Source: Streptomyces sp. 1331.2
Lineage (GTDB): Bacteria > Actinomycetota > Actinomycetes > Streptomycetales > Streptomycetaceae
Reading direction: 5' to 3'
Assembly: GCF_900199205.1 (NCBI RefSeq)
Contig: NZ_OBMJ01000001.1
Span: forward strand, 3,971,001 to 4,035,000
DNA length: 64,000 bases
Positions within the stretch are counted from its first letter, which is position 1; each line of letters opens with the position of its first letter. The translations under genes and the position numbers were made by a program. The notes under the pieces are model-generated. The model made no database searches, had not been told where the DNA came from, and saw nothing but the letters and a program-made list of their open reading frames with translations. Positions 60,021 to 64,000 of the stretch are shown here, one piece after another.

Positions 60021-60868
60021 CGGAAGAGACGCTCCAGCCGAAGGCGCCGGCCCTGCACTCGGCGAACTCCGGTTTCACCGTGCACCGCACCGGTCAGCTT
60101 GAGTACGGATTCGCCGAGGAGGGCGGCAAGTTCTCGATCGACCTGGTCAACTACCTGAACAACGCCCAGGGCGACGTGATGGGCACCTACCTCTTCAAGG
60201 AGGTGCTGGGCACCAAGGACAGGATGCACTGGTTCGTCCACCTGAAGTCGCCGCACGACTACCAGCGCCTGCTGAAGATGGTCGACCACGACCGCGAGTA
60301 CCAGGACATCTCCACCCTGGACCGGCTGCCCGCCAAGGGCGGCGGCAACTGGGAGCGGATGTTCATGCCCGGCACCTTCTCCGAGCGCATCCTCTGCCCG
60401 CAGCACGGCGTGGGCCACCCGCCGGAGGGCGAGATCGACCCGGCCGAGATGTTCACCGACCCGGCCAAGTACCAGACCAGCCAGCCGGTCGACCAGCAGC
60501 TGACCACCGCCACCGCGGGCGCGATCGTGCTGCGCACCGCCAAGGCCCGCTACTCGCTGCGCGACCAGGCCCGCTACTACGGCGTCGAGTGGTCGGAGTA
60601 CGTCAACACGGCGCTGCCCGGCGAGGTCACCTCCTTCCTGTACGAGGAGATCTTCGGCCGCCAGGACACCCTGCACTGGCTGATCCACCTGCGCTCGCTG
60701 GACGCCTACGAGAAGATCGACGCGCTCGCCGCCGACGCCGGCTACCAGGAGCTGCACGGCAAGAAGCGCGTGCCGGACGAGCACGGCGGTGGTGGCTGGG
60801 GCGACCTGTTCGTCCCGGGCAGCATCCAGGACACCGTCCTGGTCCCGTACGCCCCGACGGCGGGCTGA
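60017..60868 (+). CDS. Internally duplicated protein of unknown function
   Basis: A 283-residue protein of two similar halves. DRMHWFVHLKSPHDYQRLLKMVDHD (about residues 73-97) corresponds to DTLHWLIHLRSLDAYEKIDALAADA (about 216-240), each preceded by F-K/E-E-V/I-L/F-G and followed by Y-Q-D/E. The W-x-I/V-H-L pattern resembles ferredoxin-like dimeric alpha+beta barrels, so this could be one barrel made from a single chain (inference). ATG 60017 overlaps the glycosyltransferase stop. I have no certain family name. Confidence 0.75.
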   Translation: MTEETLQPKAPALHSANSGFTVHRTGQLEYGFAEEGGKFSIDLVNYLNNAQGDVMGTYLFKEVLGTKDRMHWFVHLKSPHDYQRLLKMVDHDREYQDISTLDRLPAKGGGNWERMFMPGTFSERILCPQHGVGHPPEGEIDPAEMFTDPAKYQTSQPVDQQLTTATAGAIVLRTAKARYSLRDQARYYGVEWSEYVNTALPGEVTSFLYEEIFGRQDTLHWLIHLRSLDAYEKIDALAADAGYQELHGKKRVPDEHGGGGWGDLFVPGSIQDTVLVPYAPTAG

Positions 60869-60873
60869 GCGCG

Positions 60874-62106
60874 ATGGCCGTGGGCATCGAGGCGATCAAC
60901 GCCTACGTCGGGCGGGCCTCGCTCGGCGTTCAGCAGCTCTTCGAGGCCCGCGGCCTGGACGACCGCCGCATGGGCAACCTCCTGATGGAGCGCAAGTCCG
61001 TCAACCTGCCGTGCGAGGACCCGGTCACCAACGCGGTGAACGCGGCCAAGCCGCTCGTGGACGCGCTGACGCCGCAGGAGCGGGACCGCATCGAGCTGGT
61101 CATCGTGGGCACCGAGTCCGGCCTGGACTTCGGCAAGCCGATCAGCACCTACGTGCAGCACTACCTCGGCCTCGGCAAGCGCTGCCGCTCGTACGAGGTC
61201 AAGCACGCGTGCTACGGCGGGACGGCGGCGCTGCAGAGCGCGGCCGGGATCATCGGCGCCAGTCCCGTCCCCGGGGCCAAGGCGCTGGTGATCGCGGCCG
61301 ACGCGTCGAGCGTCGCCGCCCGCGACACCTACTGGGAGCCCTCCCAGGGCGCCGGCTCGGTGGCCATGCTGGTCGGCCACGACCCGCAGGTCCTGGCCCT
61401 CGACCCGGGCGCCAACGGCTTCCACAGCTTCGAGGTGATGGACACCCTCCGGCCCCGCCCGGACCTGGAGGCGGGGAACTCCGACCTCTCGCTGATGGCC
61501 TACATGGAGTGCCTGGTGCACAGCTACCGGGCGTACCGGGAGCGCGTGCCGTCGGCCGACCTGATGACCACCTTCGACCACCTGGTCTTCCACACCCCCT
61601 TCGCCGGCATGGTCACCGGCGCCTACCGGCGGCTGCGCCGGGCCGAGAGCCCGGCCCCCGCCGCCGAGGTCGACGCGGACTTCGCGGCCCGGGTCGAGCC
61701 GTGCCTGCGGTACGCCACGCAGGTCGGCAACGTCTACTCGGCCGCGCTGTACCTGGCGCTCTGCTCGCTGATCGACAACGTGGACACCAGCGCGCCCAGG
61801 CGGCTCGGGATGTTCTCGTACGGCTCGGGCTGCGCCTCGGAGTTCTACAGCGGCGTGGTCACCCCGCAGGGCGGGCAGCGGCTCGCCGAGCGCGGCATCG
61901 CCGCCGCGATCGCCGACCGGTACGCGCTGAGCATGCCCGAGTACGAGCTGATCAGCGACCTGAGCCTGGACCGGATGTGCGGGGTGCGCGACCACACGTA
62001 CGACGTCTCGCCCTACGCCGCCGTCTACGACAGCCACTTCGCCGGGCGGGGGCTGCTGGTACTCGACGAGGTGGTGGACTTCCACCGCCGGTATCGCTGG
62101 AGCTGA
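60874..62106 (+). CDS. HMG-CoA-synthase-like enzyme (beta-branching type)
   Basis: A 410-residue thiolase-fold enzyme like PksG/MupH/CurD. Catalytic features are the Glu in VGTESGLDFGKP, nucleophile Cys in KHACYGGTAALQSA and His in VFHTPFAGMV, all intact. In polyketide pathways these condense an acetyl-ACP unit with a beta-keto thioester to install a carbon branch. The companion ECH gene follows directly and a discrete ACP and ketosynthase are at 45.6-47.0 kb, the usual beta-branching toolkit. ATG 60874 is 5 nt after the preceding stop. Confidence 0.93.
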   Translation: MAVGIEAINAYVGRASLGVQQLFEARGLDDRRMGNLLMERKSVNLPCEDPVTNAVNAAKPLVDALTPQERDRIELVIVGTESGLDFGKPISTYVQHYLGLGKRCRSYEVKHACYGGTAALQSAAGIIGASPVPGAKALVIAADASSVAARDTYWEPSQGAGSVAMLVGHDPQVLALDPGANGFHSFEVMDTLRPRPDLEAGNSDLSLMAYMECLVHSYRAYRERVPSADLMTTFDHLVFHTPFAGMVTGAYRRLRRAESPAPAAEVDADFAARVEPCLRYATQVGNVYSAALYLALCSLIDNVDTSAPRRLGMFSYGSGCASEFYSGVVTPQGGQRLAERGIAAAIADRYALSMPEYELISDLSLDRMCGVRDHTYDVSPYAAVYDSHFAGRGLLVLDEVVDFHRRYRWS

Positions 62107-62113
62107 GAGCGAC

Positions 62114-62926
62114 ATGGATGGGACACCCGACCTGACCGCGGCCACCGAGCCGGGGTACCGCACCCTGGTGGTCACCCGCCGGCGCGAGATGCTCCGCGTG
62201 GTGATCAACCGCCCCGAGTACGGGAACAGCATCAACGGCGTGCTGATGGAGGAGCTGCACGCCGTGCTCGACCGGGCCGAGGCCGACCCGGCACTGCGGA
62301 TGGTGGTGCTGGAGGGGGTCGGCCCGGTGTTCTGCTCCGGCATGGACTTCACCGCGGCCGCCGGCAGCAACCGGGCCGGCGACGAACTGGCGGTGCGCGG
62401 CGGCGAGGTGTTCTACGGGCTGCTCAAGCGGTTCACCACCAGCCCCCGGATCATCGTCTCGGTGGTGGACGGCCGGGTCACCGGCGGCGGTGTCGGCATC
62501 GTGGCCGCCAGCGACTTCGTCTACGCCACCGAGCGCAGCACCTTCGCCCTGCCGGAGGCGCTCTGGGGCCTGCTGCCCTGCTGCGTGATGCCCTTCCTGG
62601 TCCGCCGTGCCGGGTTCCAGCCGGCCTACTCGATGACCATGAGCACGCTGCCGGTCACCGCGGCCCGGGCGGCCCAGGTGAACCTGGTGGACGAGCTGCT
62701 GGCGGACCCGGAGCCGACCCTGCGCCGCCTCGCGGCCCGACTCGGCAAGCTCGACGACCGCGTCATCGCCGACGGCAAGCGGTACTTCGAGCGGATGTGG
62801 CTGCCCGCCGAGGAACTGGAGCGGACCGCCGTCACCGAGTTCGCCCGGCTGATGTCCTCCCCGGTGGTCCAGCACCGGATCGCCAACTTCGCCAGCCACC
62901 AGCAGATGCCGTGGGAGAACCGGTGA
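62114..62926 (+). CDS. Enoyl-CoA-hydratase-like dehydratase (ECH1/PksH type)
   Basis: A 270-residue crotonase-fold enzyme. The oxyanion-hole segments are GPVFCSGMDFTAA and DGRVTGGGVGIVAASDFVYA. The C-terminal half (LWGLLPCCVMPFLVRRAGFQPAY) is typical of the PksH/CurE group that dehydrates the HMG-type adduct made by the preceding enzyme. No second, decarboxylating ECH is in the window; it may lie beyond the right edge or be unneeded. Confidence 0.92.
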   Translation: MDGTPDLTAATEPGYRTLVVTRRREMLRVVINRPEYGNSINGVLMEELHAVLDRAEADPALRMVVLEGVGPVFCSGMDFTAAAGSNRAGDELAVRGGEVFYGLLKRFTTSPRIIVSVVDGRVTGGGVGIVAASDFVYATERSTFALPEALWGLLPCCVMPFLVRRAGFQPAYSMTMSTLPVTAARAAQVNLVDELLADPEPTLRRLAARLGKLDDRVIADGKRYFERMWLPAEELERTAVTEFARLMSSPVVQHRIANFASHQQMPWENR

Positions 62927-64000
62927 CCGAACGCCCCGCACCCGTACCGCTCCCGGACGGCTCCGACCCGGACCCGTACCCCCGCTACGCCGCCCTGCGG
63001 GCCGCCGGCGGGGTCCACCTCGTCCAGGAGCCGACCGGGCTCTGCCGCTGGACCGTCACCGGCTACGAGCACGGCCGGCAGATGCTGGCCGACCCGCGCC
63101 TGACCAAGGACCCGCGCGCCGCCTGGGACGAGCTGCTCGCCGCCGGGTACGTCACCGGCGACGCCGAGACCGACCAGTACATGTTCCACCTGCTCAACTC
63201 CGACCCGCCGGACCACACCCGGCTGCGCGGCATGATCCAGCGCAGCTTCAGCCCCGGCCGGGCCGCCGCGCTGCGCCCGCGCATCGAGCGGACCGCCGCC
63301 GCGCTGCTCGACGGACTCGACCCGGGCGAGCCGGTCGACCTGATCGCCGACTACGCGCTGCCGCTCGCGGTCCGCACCATGGGCGAGATCCTCGGCGTGC
63401 CGGTCGACGACTTCGACGAGTACCGGGTCTGGGCGTCGGCCGGCCTCACCCGGCCCGGTGCCGCGGGGGCGGTGATGAGCAGGGCCGAGGCGTACACCCA
63501 CATGCGGCGGTTCTTCGCCGAGCTGATCGGCCGCCGGGTGGCCGAGCTGCGCGACGCCGTCGGCGCCGCTCCGGCCGGCGAGCCGGACGTGCTCACCTCG
63601 CTGCTGCTGGCCCGCGAGGCCGGCGACCCGCTGACCGAGCAGGAGACGATCGCGCTGCTGATCTTCCTCCTGAACACCGGTCAGGAGCCGACCGTCAGCA
63701 TGCTCGCCAACGGCGTGCTCGCCCTGCTGAACCACCCGGACCAGCTGGAGCTGCTGACCGCGGACCTCGGTCTGCTGCCGACCGCGATCGACGAGTTCCT
63801 GCGCTACGACGGCTCGGTGGCGCTGTCGACCCTGCGGATCGCCCGCGAGCCGATCGAGCTGGGGGACACCGTCATCCCGCAGGGCGGGATCGTCTCCGTC
63901 ATCATGAACTCGGCCGACCGGGACGAGCGCCGCTTCACCGACCCCGACCGGCTGGACATCACCCGCCACCCGAACCCGCACCTCGCCTACGGGCACGGCA
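62923..64000 (+). CDS. Cytochrome P450 (3' partial)
   Basis: A bacterial class I P450, about 359 residues visible, cut by the window end just before the heme-binding Cys (the last residues LAYGHG begin that loop). It has FHLLNSDPPDHTRLRGMIQRSFSP, the E-x-x-R motif in DEFLRYDG, and an I-helix reading LLNTGQEPTV. The usual acid-alcohol pair E/D-T is E-P here, with Thr one position later. GTG 62923 overlaps the ECH stop. It probably hydroxylates or epoxidises the cluster product. Confidence 0.93.
   Translation, partial: MTERPAPVPLPDGSDPDPYPRYAALRAAGGVHLVQEPTGLCRWTVTGYEHGRQMLADPRLTKDPRAAWDELLAAGYVTGDAETDQYMFHLLNSDPPDHTRLRGMIQRSFSPGRAAALRPRIERTAAALLDGLDPGEPVDLIADYALPLAVRTMGEILGVPVDDFDEYRVWASAGLTRPGAAGAVMSRAEAYTHMRRFFAELIGRRVAELRDAVGAAPAGEPDVLTSLLLAREAGDPLTEQETIALLIFLLNTGQEPTVSMLANGVLALLNHPDQLELLTADLGLLPTAIDEFLRYDGSVALSTLRIAREPIELGDTVIPQGGIVSVIMNSADRDERRFTDPDRLDITRHPNPHLAYGHG

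Overview
The window is very GC-rich actinomycete DNA with strong third-position GC. The gene order Tad pilus genes - DECH helicase - bldG - anti-sigma gene - methyltransferase - topA - membrane/thymidylate kinase fusion - holB - secreted peptidase is, from memory, the core-chromosome order of Streptomyces and Kitasatospora. I read it as a chromosomal segment of a streptomycete; the species cannot be told from the sequence.

Layout. (1) 1-4.27 kb: Tad-type pilus/secretion operon (ATPase, two TadC-like membrane proteins, pilin-like DUF4244 protein, TadE and TadE-like proteins), converging on a DECH-box helicase (4.26-6.65 kb). (2) 6.9-24.1 kb: conserved core, with the BldG/anti-sigma pair, topA, a transporter-thymidylate kinase fusion, holB, an exported hydrolase, a tripeptidyl-peptidase-like lipoprotein and a LysE-family exporter. 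Two genes here (8.5 kb and 20.4 kb) each appear to lack one base. (3) 24.2-38.65 kb: a genomic island in the 3' half of tRNA-Thr(CGT), bounded by 84-bp direct repeats that differ at one base. Its cargo is a relaxase-like remnant, a NUDIX hydrolase/flavoprotein/XRE operon, a divergent operon (Cys-rich small protein, ATPase domain, APH-type kinase, nucleotidyltransferase, histidine phosphatase, zinc-ribbon protein) and a complete type I restriction-modification operon (hsdM-hsdS-hsdR). No integrase is visible. (4) 39-43.4 kb: Crp/Fnr regulator, CPA2 antiporter, DUF1697, a PNPOx-like protein and a methyltransferase. (5) 43.5-64 kb, running off the end: a biosynthetic gene cluster.

The biosynthetic cluster has two divergent pairs of operons. 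The first pair is ACP/ketosynthase/chain-length-factor-like/adenylate-forming enzyme against an oligopeptide-type ABC transporter. The second is MycE-like sugar O-methyltransferase/RidA/hydrolase/small protein/DUF3224/adenylate-forming enzyme (then an MFS exporter) against SnoaL-like/glycosyltransferase/duplicated-domain protein/HMG-CoA-synthase-like/enoyl-CoA-hydratase-like/P450. An 18-bp palindrome, CTGYTC-N6-GAGCAG, lies in both divergent intergenic regions and a third time inside the second leftward operon, so one unseen regulator may control the cluster. The enzymes suggest an ACP-bound acyl product with HMG-CoA-synthase-type beta-branching, glycosylation, O-methylation and oxidation. I do not recognise the product.

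The best candidates for undescribed biology are the island kinase-nucleotidyltransferase-phosphatase-zinc-ribbon operon and the biosynthetic cluster with its shared operator.
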